Positions 1 to 10,910 of a stretch of 64,000 nt of DNA are shown one piece after another. The notes below the pieces were generated by a model, which saw nothing but the letters and a program-made list of their open reading frames with translations, was not told the DNA's origin and did no database searches. Both the position numbers and the translations under genes were made by a program. The first letter of the stretch is position 1. Each line of letters begins with the position of its first letter. The stretch covers positions 1-64,000 of the forward strand of contig SNVD02002485.1 in assembly GCA_013180625.2 (NCBI GenBank). The letters run 5' to 3'. Origin of the DNA: Boswellia sacra (taxonomy: Eukaryota > Streptophyta > Magnoliopsida > Sapindales > Burseraceae).

Positions 1-123
1 TTGAGAGTTTTATGGGTGTATATATACATTCTGCATATTTTCATATGTCATTCCATACCCTGGCTTGCAATTGAAAAGCATAATATCTAACGTGTCTTAC
101 ACAAGATTAGAGCACTTGTAGAA

Positions 124-780
124 ATGGAGAAAACACCAATTCGCGATTCCGCAATATATGCGTATTTTGCGGATCGCAATTTGGTAAAGATGGAGAGTTT
201 ACCACAGCAGCTCTTGATCTTGGTAGGACATTAGCTGCAAGGGGTATTAATTTGATTTATGGAGTGGGTAGTCTTGGGTTAATGGGGTGTGTTGTCGACC
301 GCTAGCATCCCTAGGAGGGAGTAAAAGTTCTCGGCATTATCCCTAAACCATTAGCTGTGCTAGAATCGTAGGCACACAATCGGGGAAGAGTTTACAAGTC
401 TCTAGCATGCATGAGCGTATTTGCACATCTTATTTTAAGTCCGATGCATTTATAGCTTTACCCGGTGGTTATGGCACATTAGAGGAGATATTTCAAATCA
501 CCTCTTGGGCACAGCTAAACATCCATAAAAACCCATTGGTTTGTTAAATGTCAATAACTTTTTTGATGGTTGTTTGTCTTTTTCTTAGATCAAGCTGTAG
601 ACAAAATTTTATCTCAACATCAGCGAGGCAAATCCTTGGTTACCGATTCAACGGCAGGGGAGTTTAATTTGACAAACTACAAGAATTCGTCTCTTCGCCT
701 GAATCCCAACAACGGCTCGGATAAATTGGTTTGGAGAAGGCAACAAAAAGCGTCAACTGGATTTAAACCTCCATCTGTAA
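124..780 (+). pseudogene. LOG-like pseudogene, copy A (inside gypsy element L)
   Basis: This is a decayed, intronless copy of a gene of the LOG family, which releases active cytokinin base from cytokinin riboside 5'-monophosphate. Reading across frames gives the N-terminal '[15 protein letters not shown]', then 'GSLGLMG', 'LGIIPKPLA', 'SSMHER' and the diagnostic 'LPGGYGTLEE' followed by 'SWAQLNIHKNP', all in family order. The copy begins with an ATG at 124 and ends at a TAA at 778-780 after a 'KKRQLDLNLHL' tail, about 219 codons, the usual family length. It has several frameshifts and stops (near 140, 303-312, 370 and 545, and in the C-terminal part), so no protein is made. Host LOG genes have several introns; their absence here points to capture of a cDNA. 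The tail matches copy B at 6195-6845. Confidence 0.8.
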
Positions 781-2776
781 TCTCTATTTGCTGGTTTGCT
801 TCGTTTTTGTTTGCTTTCTTTTTAGTGTTTTTATTTGAGATTTTTCATGTCATTTCTTTTGAGTTTTTTTTTTCAGGTTATTTTTTTTTCACCCCAGGTA
901 ATATTTTCTAATCTTGGCTTTGAGAATGGTGGCTTAAAAAGTTCAAGTTCTCTTGAAACGCATTCTGGATTTCTTTAATCCATAATGGCTGAATAAGGAG
1001 GCTAACTTCTAAACTTTTTAGACCCATTCTAACTTAATTGTTTTTGTTTGCTGACTTGTTGGACTTTGTTATTTTATGAGTACGTTTAGTTTTATGTAAT
1101 TTAGAGTTGTTATGTGTTTTTGTCTTTATCAGTTTCGATTCAAAAAAAAACAATTGTGGAAAACCGGAGAATGGCAAATATGTGGTTTTCTTAACTCTTT
1201 GAACGCCTTCTCTCTCAATAAATCGTTATTTTGGTTTATTTCATGTTGTATGAAGTGTCTTGTATCTTGTTTTGTTCTTTCATAATAAAGGTATATAGGC
1301 TGAAAACCTTAACTCTGCGGGCTACTGGTCCTAAGGATTGTTGAAATATACAATCTTGACTCAGGTGTAACAACGCCACGTACCTCTTTTCTCGCATTTT
1401 GTGGGTCAATGATAAGATAATGATTGAATTAAGAATAACTCTTGGAAAATGATAAATGATGCATGGATCTGTGTGCTTGAAATGTTTAGTGGTTTTCGCT
1501 TTGCTTTTGATTCCTTGCGCACCATTGAGCACTAGAGCTATTATCACTGCGTTTTTTGTTCACTTAGAGACGTTTATTTAATTTAAATGTTTCTTCAATT
1601 TTCACTGATTCTAATAACTTGTTTGTGATGGTCACCTCAAGGCGAATCCTAGGCTGTGCAACTTGGTGAAATGATATTAGGCCATCTTTGACCGTTTGGA
1701 AGCCTTAATAGCCAACCCTTGACAGAAATTGTCCCTAGTTTCCCCTTTGAGCCTCTGTAATCCTTTTTCTTTGTTAACTCACTAAAAATTTGCCTAACCT
1801 AAAATGATTTTGTTCCAAACATTAATCCTTTACCGTATGAGCCTGTAGATCATTCCAATTAATTCCTGAGCTATGTTCTGGTTTTGGGAAGTTTAGAGGA
1901 GGTTGGATGTATCATACAATACCATGAGTTCCATTGTGTTTTGAAAAAAAAAAAGAAATAAAAAAAGAAAAAAAAAAGCCAATCTGTACCTATCGTCCAC
2001 GTACTTACACATTGAGGACAATGTGTTGTTTAAGTGTGGGGGAGGGGACGTGTAATAAAAAAAAAGAAAAAAGAAAAAAAAGAAAAAAAAAGAACAAAAG
2101 AAGAAGAATAAGAGATCTATACCCTTAAGTGTTCTTAAAAAGAATGAAACAACAAAGTGGGGGGGTGTAGTTTTCTTTTGTTTTCTGCAAAAAAAAAAAA
2201 AAAAGATTGAGTGTTCTAAATAAGTTTGGGGGAGTAACCTGGTGAATTGAATTGAAGTTGTGTTATAGGGTTGAGCTCTACATAGTCTTGAATGATTTAT
2301 GTGTTTGTGGGTGATTTGAGCCAAATTATTATCCTTTATCATACTTTCACCCAAGCCAAACGTTACAAGCTTAATAAAGTCCTACTTGATCCTTAGTGTT
2401 GTGCATGTCTACATTAGTGGAGAGTGACTTGAAAAGCAAGCCTATGGAATTCATTTATACACACATCTTCAATATTAAATATGATTCATTTTTATGCATA
2501 AACTCATCTGGGTTACAAGTGATTAGGTGAGAATGGCTCTAACACACACACTTGAGGAATTGAAGTGAAGCGAAACTAATCTTTGAGATGAAATTCTTGA
2601 TCAAGTGCATTATTTTGAAGTTTTCCTTGGGTTATAATTAATTACAATCTTTGAGGACTATTTGCAAGATGAAGCATTTGTGTGTTTTAATTTTTTGTTG
2701 ATTCTGTTTCGGTTTAGTTTTATTTCATATTGTCGTAGTTGCTCGAGGACTAGCAAAGTCGAAGTGTGGGGGAATT
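781..2776 (+). other. 3' non-coding internal region of element L
   Basis: No coding region is supported here. The first 120 bases after the LOG stop resemble the sequence after LOG copy B in element M ('ctgtaatctctatt' versus 'ttgtaatttttctt'), so the two inserts share flanking sequence. Poly(A)/poly(AG) tracts lie at 1943-1977 and 2057-2112. The block 2008-2046 has the 'attgaggacaatgt...aagtgtgggggag' signature, and similar G-runs follow near 2160 and 2226. It ends in the polypurine tract of the LTR. Confidence 0.6.
2763..2776 (+). other. Polypurine tract of element L
   Basis: The sequence 'agtgtgggggaatt' lies immediately upstream of the LTR start 'tgataagtg'. This is the expected place for the plus-strand primer of an LTR retroelement read left to right. 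Confidence 0.65.
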
Positions 2777-4186
2777 TGATAAGTGTCTATTTATATATCA
2801 TTTTCATATCAATTCGTCCATGTTTCTTGCTATATTCCTTGGTATTTTTATGTTTTTGTGTGGTTTTGATGTTTGTAGGAGTTTTGGAGCAACTTGCACA
2901 AAAATGGAGTAAAACCCTTCATTTCACCTCTGCTAGTCAGCGATCTTCTCGGATTTAATTGTATTGATATACAATGAACCCAATGACATGTTATATACCG
3001 TTGGAAAGCTCTCGAAGTCTATTTTCTGGAGAAATTTACGGTTTATAAATCCATTCAGTGTACCAAAAGTTGTAATCAAAAAAGTGTGAGATGTATAGAA
3101 ATATAATTCCACAAGCACTGTAGCATGTATAATACGGGGCACTGTAGCAAGTCACTGTAGCAGAGTATTTAAAAACATTTTAGGGTTTTATTTTCATAAC
3201 TTGAAGAGGGGAGAACGTGGAGGAGGCTGCATCTTTGGATTTCTCTCATCTCTTGGAGTTCTTGAAGGAGATTGAAGGCTTGGAAAGAGGAAGAACTACA
3301 AATCCTAATAGATTTCATCAAATTTGCTAAGTTTCCCTTTTCCTCTCATTTTCTGGAATGTCTCCATGTTGTATTGTATTTGTATTCTATCTGAATATGT
3401 ATAACTAAATCTGAATTGGTTGAGGGTGATTTCAAAGCCCTTGATATGGTTTTTGTAAATTGATTGTGCAAGGAATTGTTATCCAATTCTCTAATTGAAG
3501 TTGCTTGTATTTTCCCATGTTTAATGCTTATGATTGCTTGCTGGATTGTATTTGGGTGGCCAATTGAATATAATATGGATATTGTCTATTGCTAGACTAG
3601 AAATCTTGATCCGTAATTGTCTTGAATTTTTAATCATTAGTAGCAAAATTGTGATCAGAGATTGCAATTGGAGAATACAACCTAAGTTAAATAATCCGAG
3701 CTTGTGTGTTTATTGCTTAGATCAACCTATCTTTCTTATCGTAATGCATCCATTGAATTAAATTTAGAGAGCTTGTTCTAGGTTGTTTAATGGATAGAGA
3801 TTAAATAAAGAGCTTGTTTTATTTAACAACAAAGTAAGGAAAGATTGGGGTAATAGAGCTTGTTATTATCTACGGTTGATAACTTCAATGCTGTAATTAG
3901 ATGACAATTCTACAATTAATTCGCAAATCCATATCTTGTGGTAGAGAAGGATCCCTTAACCAGCTTTCTCCCATTGATTTTTCATTCAAATTTACTTTCT
4001 GTTTTGTTATTCTTTACTTGCATTCTTATTTCATTTAGTAAAGCATTCAACAAAAATCCCCCCCTGTTTAGTTTATTGTTGCTGGAAATAACAAATTCAA
4101 TTGGAATCAATCCTCGTGGGAACGATATCTTACTTATCACTTTATTACTTGTGCGACTAGTATACTTGCTAGTTTCGAACGCATCA
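2777..4186 (+). repeat. 3' LTR of gypsy element L (1410 bp)
   Basis: It begins 'tgataagtgtc' after a purine tract and ends '...ttcgaacgcatca'. The last 90 bases ('cctcgtgggaacgat...gcgactagtatacttgctag') are typical of the U5 end of Athila/Tat-like LTRs, normally followed by 'acaagtttttggcgcc'. Here they are followed directly by LTR sequence of element M, showing that this is the outer edge of an inserted element. There is no second copy in the window. Confidence 0.7.
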
Positions 4187-4796
4187 CCCAGCCAAAGGCT
4201 AAGATGCCCTAATGGGTCACAAGACACCTTTAGTTATAGATACATTTAGGGGCAAACTTGTCAAATTACAAAGAGACAATTGTCAAATATCTTGTTGACA
4301 ATGGGGATCATCATGTGCACTGACTTTGACCACCGATTTCGGTACCGAATTATTTAGAATTTTGATCATGTCTCCATAAAAGTTGTAGATATTTCTCTCA
4401 GCTTTCTAGAACATCTTGATTCATACGATTTGGATACGTATATCAAGAGATATAGTAAAAAAACTGAGGCATGATCAGGCTGGGCCAAAACTGCAGATGG
4501 GTTCACTTCAAACCCATTTTTGTTCCACTAAGAGCCCGAATTTGATGATGCTTGTGAAATACAATCTTGTAGATAATTTAATCAACTTTTCAAAAATCAA
4601 GATTTGCACCATTCTGATCTATAAATAGAAAGTTATGCCCATTTTACCGAACCTATAACAAAACCAAAATTAAGAGAAAGTTAATTTCAAAGATGCAAAG
4701 ACTACAAATATGTTTAAATTGAGGAATTTAATGACATTATTAATGCAATATGATGAATTAAGCTCTTATTAAGCATACATATTTAAGTGTTCATCA
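4187..4796 (-). repeat. Truncated 3' LTR of element M
   Basis: It is a direct repeat of 14,464-15,087: both run from 'cccagccaaaggctaagatgcc' to 'tatttaagtgttcatca' with scattered substitutions. Only about 610 of roughly 1490 bases remain. The missing part corresponds to 13,596-14,463 and stops exactly where the LTR of element L ends. Confidence 0.85.
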
Positions 4797-5102
4797 CCTC
4801 CCCCGCCCCCCCCCCCAACTAGCTTATTGCTAGTCCCTAGCAAATAAAGGGTTATTATTTAGAAGTGATTTATAGAATTTTACATCCAAGGTGATCATTA
4901 TTGCACTCTCCTTGATTTTATCCAAATAAAACAACTCTCAATCGATTTTTTTAAATGACTCATGTACCCTTCAGTCAAGTTATTAACAAACCTTTTTTTT
5001 GTGCTTAGTCGACACATGACTATAGGGCTTATTAGAAAGAAGCCATATCGGTTCTAGTATTTGTTAAGGCTAACAACCTTAGACAGGGGGCATTCATTCA
5101 TC

Positions 5103-5104
<2 letters not shown>

Positions 5105-5150
<46 letters not shown>
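5105..5150. repeat. (TA)23 microsatellite
   Basis: An uninterrupted TA run of 46 bases, followed by a short TTTA run and more TA, lies in the 3' non-coding part of element M. Confidence 0.95.
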
Positions 5151-5155
<5 letters not shown>

Positions 5156-5214
5156 TTATTTATTTATATATATATTTCTTTTTTTCTCTCTTTTTTTTTG
5201 AAAGAATGCATCTT

Positions 5215-5490
5215 TAACCCATGTAGCGAGTCTTAGGCTAATGACTCCCAGACCAGTTGGCCTTAAAGTATTAGGTGTTAAGACACCTCTATGAGCTTAA
5301 CGACTCGAGTTGCCGATGCTTTATTTTTGCTTAAAAACTTGTGGATAGTGCAATGTTCAATCCTATTAAGCTTTCTCGTCAATCCATGTAACGAGTTTGG
5401 GCTAATAGCTTCCAAACCAGTTAGTCTTAGGGTATTAGGTGTTGAGGCATCCCTTAGGCTTAATTGCTCGAATTAAGGAGGCTACGAGAC
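5215..5490. repeat. Diverged tandem duplication in the 3' region of element M
   Basis: Two blocks, about 5219-5325 and 5383-5485, share 'aacccatgtagcgagtcttaggctaatgactcc...ccagttggccttaaagtattaggtgtt' in diverged form. The repeat period is about 165 bases. Confidence 0.6.
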
Positions 5491-6194
5491 CAAACTTATC
5501 CACGATTGCCTTTTCTTTTGCTTTTTTTTCACTTTTTTTTTACTTTCCCCTTCCTTTTGTTGTCATCCTAAACAATATAAAAGAACTCAAATATTGCAAC
5601 ATTTCATTTTGCAACCCACAATCATGCATCAAAGTATGTGTCTGTGTGAAGAAAGGTTCATGAATACTTGCTTAATGAGTACATGAGCAAACAATTTATT
5701 AAATGACAAAGTTGTGAGAGTTCATAGATTTGAATAATTCAAACTGAAGTGAATAAGACATCCTCGTTATAAAATTCAAAAATAAAAACTAAAAGATATC
5801 AAATTAGCTAAAATGAGTCTTCAAAAAAATCAAAACAAAATGACAAATTGGTTAGAGTGTGTTTCAAGAGTTCAAACTGGCCCTCTTTACTCTGCCATTC
5901 CTGACCTAGAATGCTTCTCAAGAGGATTTAAACTCTTTATACCGCATTCTGAATCTAATTACTAACTCCATTTTTTTTGCAAGAAAAAAGAAAATTTAAG
6001 GCACACTTATGTCTACTATACTCTCCACCCCCCCCCCCACCCCAAAAAAAACCAAATGAAACATTGTCCTCAATGTTTAAATATAGAGAGATAAGGTATA
6101 GAAGACATTACCTGAAGCTTCAATTATTCCAAGAGAGACGACCTGAAAGACTCACAAAATAAAATGCTAAAAATAAAATAAAAGACAAGAAAAA

Positions 6195-6845
6195 TTACAA
6201 ACGGAGATTCAGATCCAATTTGCACTTTTTGTTTTGTCCCCCTGACCAATTAATTTGAGTTATAGCTGGGTCAGGTTCATACTCAACTGCTTATAATTTG
6301 TCAAGTTATTCATTAGCAGAAATGACAGAAACAAGGATCTGTCTCACCGAATAAAGGATAAAATTTTGCTCTATAGCTGCATCAACAAAATGTATCAAAG
6401 GATCAAAGAAATTTTTAATATTCAACAAACCTATGGGTTTTTTATGGAGATTCAGTTGGGCCCAAGAGGTAATTTGAAAAATTTATTCAAGAGTACCAAA
6501 GCCACCTGGTAAAGCAATAAAGGCATCTGAATTGATAAGCATATATGCCATGCGTTCATGCATGGAGGAGACTTGTAACTCCTTCCCAATCGTTTTTCCA
6601 ACAATGCTTTCTACAGCCAAAGCTTTAGGAATAACACCTAAAACTTGACTGCCTGCTATGAGAGCAACTGTCGACACATAACCCATTAACCCGAGGCTAC
6701 CTCCCCCATAAACCACATGAATCTTTCTTTCAGCTATTAGCCTACCAAGATGATTTGCTACTGCTATAAACTCTTCACTTTTTCCAGGTCGAAATCCACT
6801 GAGTACACATATCTTTTGGATTCTACGTTTTGAGGTTCCCTCCAT
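6195..6845 (-). pseudogene. LOG-like pseudogene, copy B (inside gypsy element M)
   Basis: This is the better preserved LOG-family copy. The first 120 codons are open from an ATG at 6845 and show 'KICVLSGFRPGKSEEF' (residues about 11-26), 'VVYGGGSLGLMG', 'VLGVIPKALA', 'SSMHERM' and 'LPGGFGTLE'. The next codon, which should be the second acidic residue of the PGGxGTxxE motif, is TAA. After it the same frame continues with 'ITSWAQLNLHKKPIGLLN', a 'PDPAI' segment and the tail 'KKCKLDLNLRL', ending at TAA 6195-6197, giving about 216 codons, normal family length. Two more stops lie in the C-terminal part. There are no introns. LOG enzymes act in cytokinin activation in the cytosol. This copy would make only a truncated protein lacking part of the catalytic motif. 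Both ends match copy A, so the two copies share an origin. Confidence 0.85.
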
Positions 6846-8175
6846 GTCTATGTAATTCTCTAACTATATGTGTGAAGAGGAGAATAAAAGATGTCATATT
6901 TATGGAGTGCAAAAAGATAATCTAATGATGACATCTATATAGGTAGCTCAGCTATTTATTGAAAAAGTTTGACAATAAAGCATAGAAATTCAAAAAAAAC
7001 TATGACAGAAATAAGACACCATAAATGCATGAGTCAAACAAAAAATATAAATTTAAAAATGACAGTTGTAAGGCTTTAAAATTCAAAAATAATGGCGCAC
7101 ACATGCATATGTACAGGTAGTTGTGACTATGGCTCACATCTTCCTCTGGTTTTACGTCCAGAAATGGCTTAAAGACCTTCTATAAGTTGGGGATATACTT
7201 CCTATCTAGTTTCTTATAAACTGGCAAACATGGTCGTTTTGAGTCAGATTCCCAAGACTATAACGTTCTTGCATGTCTTGAAATTGTGTCCATAATTTCA
7301 AAATTTTACGCTGTACAATTTCACAAGAATACGTCTTAAGAGTTAATTGGATGTTATCCAAAGACTCCTTACTTAGTCCATTTTTGATGAATTGTAGCTT
7401 ATCCTCTCGATTGTTAGACAAAATCCCAAGGAACAGCAATGTTGGTTATAAGTCCATCTTGCACATTTGAGATAAACTTGTAACCTTTTTGCTCTTCGCT
7501 TTTTGGCGTAAGAGCTTTTTCCTAAACCTGGCATGTGAGAAACAAGATTATCTAAAAATTCACAAGAAAATCGAACCTTGGCTTCAATTAACCATCTTAA
7601 ATCAGCAGCAATACCCTTGTGCATCAACATCCTTAGTCTTTCTAGCGAGTTTTGTAAATTTTAAGCAAATCATTTTGAGGAAGAGAGGGAAAATTTATGT
7701 GTAGATTCAAGAGAATGGTATCCATGTGAAGAAAATGAGAGAGAAGAAAAGAAAACGAATGCAAGGTGAGCAACATTTTTTAGGGAATTGAAAAATTGAC
7801 TTTAAAAGCCACAGAGTCCCGTATCAACCACTTGACCGGGAAACTAAATGAAAACATAAGAAATAAATAAAAGCACACAAAAGAAAATAAAAAAAATATA
7901 AAATGATAAAAAACAAAAAATAACAACAAAAACAGAAAATATGGTGTAGAAAGATAAAATCTGATTAATCGTGATAGACAAGGTCCACAAGAAGAATATC
8001 TTCGAAACATATAAGGTAATTTACCACGATAAAAAATATGCCATTGAGGTGGTACCTTTCTTTTTCCTTTATTTGTGAGAATGGAAAAGATTATCACTGG
8101 TTGAGTTTGTTTGTCCTTGAGGCATGCATTCTTGAGTGTGGATGTTTCTTCCTGCCTTTTTCCAAAACATGGCTC
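6846..8175. other. Unassigned AT-rich part of element M
   Basis: Nothing here can be named. On the minus strand two short open stretches (7630-7373 and 7439-7206) contain polar segments and could be the remains of one reading frame, but I recognise no domain. A run of mixed hydrophobic codons at 8097-7780 (minus) reads like a membrane segment but is driven by an A/T-rich sequence. This is where pol would be expected, and it is absent. Confidence 0.4.
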
Positions 8176-9084
8176 TCAACTCTTAATCTCCTTCATCTGT
8201 ACAAAATCAAGTAATGAAAATTCTTTAGAAGCAATGGGCTCTAGTTGCACACTTGGTTCAAATGAAGTGGTTAACTCGATTTTTGAAGGACTTGAAAAAT
8301 TCTCATTTTGGATATAGTCTTCCATATTAGTTTTAGTCCTATTAGCTTCCTCATTTTCATCATGCTCGAAAAATTCATTAATGTCAAAATTTTGGTTAAG
8401 TTCCTTTGCATGATGACATGAGGGCATAAGTAAGGATTCGGCCTTTTCCTTGTTAGGTGTAGGTTTATTAACCTCTTCCTTACCCTTTGAGATTGATTCA
8501 TCATTTTCTTATAAGGATTAAGAACATGTTCTTTATCAACCTTACCATCATGAAGAGTACTTACCGAATCTTTGTCTAGATGTTGGCCACTTGAATTACT
8601 CACATGTGGATTGATGGGGTTTGGCTCTAGTTGAGGTGAAAACTCACCTTTCTCATGAATACTAAGTGCAAATGCAAGTTTTTCAAAAGCATCATTCAAG
8701 TTCGCCATAGTCTGAGCAGTTTGACTATTAAAAGCCTCTTGCTTTGCAATGAATGAATCTAAAATTTCTTCAAGATCCTCATAAGATGCATGATCATGAG
8801 ATTTTTGAAAATTTTGATATGATTAAAAGGGAGGTTGGTAAGATTGTGCATTGTTATTATTCCTCCAATCAAAATTCAAATGATTTTTTCATCCAAAATT
8901 TTGTGAGTAAGGATTAGGATTTGACCTTTGGAAAGTGTTTACAACATTGGTTTGGTCATGGAGACTTTTCCTAAAGGTAGGCATAATTGGGCAATCATCC
9001 GTAGGATGATCACTAGTATTACAAGTGTGACAGACAATTTCTTGCATAGACCACATTTCTAAGTCCTCGACTTTTCTAGCTAAG
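8176..9084 (-). pseudogene. Athila-like gag, C-terminal part (element M)
   Basis: This is the continuation of the gag at 12,701-13,401 beyond the insertion of element N. Reading minus from 9084 it opens with 'ARKVEDLEMW', then a zinc knuckle 'CHTCNTSDHPTDDCP' (C-x2-C-x4-H-x4-C), an Asn/Gln-rich stretch, and a long acidic segment ending at 8176. In-frame stops near 8890 and 8823 and a frameshift near 8500 inactivate it. The product would be the nucleocapsid part of the virus-like particle protein. Confidence 0.7.
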
Positions 9085-9838
9085 TGTCACGAGCTTAGAG
9101 TTTTGCGCAGCTGCTCGTGCAGCACTTAGGCAACCTGAACCCGAAAGTTGCCAAGTAAGCCTTGTAGTGTGCTTCTCGCTCAAGGAGAAGTTAGGACCGT
9201 TGAGAACTTAGAGGCAAGTATTGCAAATACAAAGACCTTTGTATTACACAAATGCTTGCTTACAATGCTTTGTATTTGTGTTTCCTTATATTAGCTTGGA
9301 TTTGTGGGATTTTGTAGGATTTGTGGGGATGGTTTGCAAATGAGCCTAGGAGGGGTATTTATAGTAATCCACCTCCTCAATGGACGGCTAGGATTTGTTA
9401 CATCTAACGGTCCTAATTTACCATATAGAATTGTCTCCTAAAATATCTAGATATTTATCCTAAAATATCTTAGATATTTCCAAGGAAGGTTCTAGCAACT
9501 TTGACTTGCTAGAGAGTTCTAGAATTGGCTAGGCGTTCTAGGACCTTCCGTAGCGTTCCACACTCTTCCGCAACCTTCTTGAGTATTCTAGAGTCTCCTA
9601 GTGCCTTCTGCATGCATCTCATGAATTCCGGATCCTTCCGGATCTTTCCGGAATGTCCCGGAACGTTGCGGAACCTTCTAGAAGCTTCCGGATCATCGCG
9701 CCTACTCTTTGCACCATTGAGTTCCTCTTGACACGAGGATCCCAAATCACCATAACACTTGCCCTGAATTCCCATTCCTTGGCGTTCTTCCGAGCAAGCT
9801 TGGCGTGAAACAGTGCGCATGTCGCGCGGGGCGTGACA
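9085..9838 (-). repeat. 3' LTR of element N
   Basis: Near-identical to 11,915-12,700 apart from about 33 bases missing around 9204 ('ctcgaagagctttatagg...' in the other copy) and a few substitutions. It runs from 'tgtcacgagc' to 'gcgtgaca'. Confidence 0.9.
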
Positions 9839-9854
9839 TCCTCCCCTACCTAAT
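9839..9854 (-). other. Polypurine tract of element N
   Basis: On the minus strand 'taggtaggggaggatg' lies directly before the 3' LTR. Confidence 0.6.
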
Positions 9855-10200
9855 TTCGCGACGCCCTCGTTGCGTCTTCGAGGATGTGTCTTTGGTTGCG
9901 GGTAGGTGGTCTTCCCTTCATGTTGACGCTTCCCTTTCGCATGCTTGCGTGGCTTGTTGGTTGCCTTTTTTGCGATCTTGGGTGGCATCACGCGGTGAGG
10001 CGCTATGGATGGAGGTTTGATATCGGGCTCCAACTTTATTTGGTCAGCCTCTCGTCTTGGCGGTAGCCTCCTTGGTAGCCTTTTGGGGTGTAACATCCTT
10101 GTATTTGTCAAGGATGGATTGGACTTGCCTTGGCATTGGGTCCTTGGTAACGGCAGTGTCTTTCCCATCGTGTAGATCTCGAATAGTGGCAAGGAAGCTC
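9839..10200 (-). pseudogene. Reverse transcriptase stub fused to pol C-terminus (element N)
   Basis: The minus strand near 10,192-10,000 reads 'LPRRLPPRREADQIKLEPD' and 'KPPSIAPHRVMPP', which is the linker just before the reverse transcriptase palm in chromovirus-like gypsy elements. After a short unrelated stretch it reads 'RRRNEGVAKLGRGGCH', which I take as the last residues of pol. The polymerase, RNase H and integrase cores are missing, so this is an internal deletion. The reading frame runs on into the LTR, where the sequence has no domain. Confidence 0.6.
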
Positions 10201-10874
10201 GGGTCTTCCTCCTTTCCTTGCTTGAGTTGTAGCGCGAACATCATCTTACTCTCCACCTTGGTTGCACTTTCCGCCATGACCATGCATGATTGACTCCCAT
10301 CAAGGATGTTGAGGGAGTTAGATGCTGGTATGGGGAAAGCATGGGCTTGGTCGAAGAACTCCATGCCTAGCACTACTTGGAAGTCGTCCATGGAGACGAT
10401 GGAGAAATCAAGTTCTCCGCTCTATACACCCAATTGCGTTGGTGTTGCTTTGGACACCCCCACTATAGCTTTGGCGGGTGAGTTTACCGCCTTGATGGTA
10501 CCTCCTCTATTGGTATATTTGAGGCCTAACCATTTGGCCTCCTCAATAGAGATGAAATTGTGCGTGGCTCCTGTGTCAAGCATCGCACGCACATCTTTAC
10601 TGTTGACAGTGGCATTCACATACATGAGACCCTTCTTAGCATGTGTGGGTCTCTTGAGTGCACCAATGACGTGAAGAGAACCCATCTCCGCTTGGGGCTC
10701 TTCATTGTTTACGCCCTCGTGTTGAGCGGCAATGGCGTTGAGGGTCTTCCTCTTTGTGCAATCCTGAACCCAATGAGGACCATCACATATAAAGCAAGGA
10801 CTTTTAGGTTTAGGGGCTTCGATCTTACCTTTGTTAGGCGTGTCTCGTTTGTCCCCTTCGAAAGCCTTGCGCAC
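10044..10874 (-). pseudogene. Gag zinc knuckle and aspartic protease (element N)
   Basis: The minus strand from 10,874 carries a CCHC knuckle 'CFICDGPHWVQDC' and then a retropepsin with active site 'MLDTGATHNFIS' (Asp-Thr-Gly) and a downstream hydrophobic 'VVLGMEFF' strand, the ILG-type motif of retropepsins. A stop separates 10,422 from the next open piece starting at 10,391. The enzyme would cleave the gag-pol precursor inside the particle. Confidence 0.75.
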
Positions 10875-10910
10875 ACCACCATCCCTTCGGTCATGTCCTT
10901 TCTTGGTGTT

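Larger units (their letters stand above)
1..4186 (+). mobile_element. 3' part of a plus-strand Ty3/gypsy element (L) carrying a LOG-like insert
   Basis: Only the 3' end of this element is in the window. It consists of an internal non-coding stretch with a LOG-like pseudogene, a purine-rich tract next to the LTR, and a complete 1.41 kb LTR. The block near 2008-2046, 'attgaggacaatgt' followed by 'aagtgtgggggag', is a signature I associate with the 3' non-coding part of Athila/Tat-like gypsy elements, and the minus-strand element M has the same block. No gag or pol is visible, so the coding part must lie left of the window or be absent. The right boundary is sharp at 4186, where LTR sequence of element M resumes. 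Confidence 0.7.
4797..6194 (-). other. 3' non-coding internal region of element M
   Basis: No gene is seen. On the minus strand it holds the 'attgaggacaatgt' block (6075-6060) followed by a G-rich run (complement of 6027-6044), and it ends in a purine-only tract (complement of 4797-4819) that serves as polypurine tract next to the 3' LTR. It also contains a TA microsatellite and a diverged internal duplication. Confidence 0.6.

Noticed and set aside
124..780. LOG copy A as a host gene with introns
   Set aside because: The family core is contiguous without intron borders, and stops and shifts are frequent; it lies within a retroelement.
1893..2354. Minus-strand frame of 153 codons, Phe-rich
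   Set aside because: Made by poly(A)/poly(AG) tracts read as TTT/TTC codons in the 3' non-coding part of a gypsy element.
9525..10674. Several plus-strand frames over element N
   Set aside because: Shadows of the minus-strand gag-protease frame and of the LTR.
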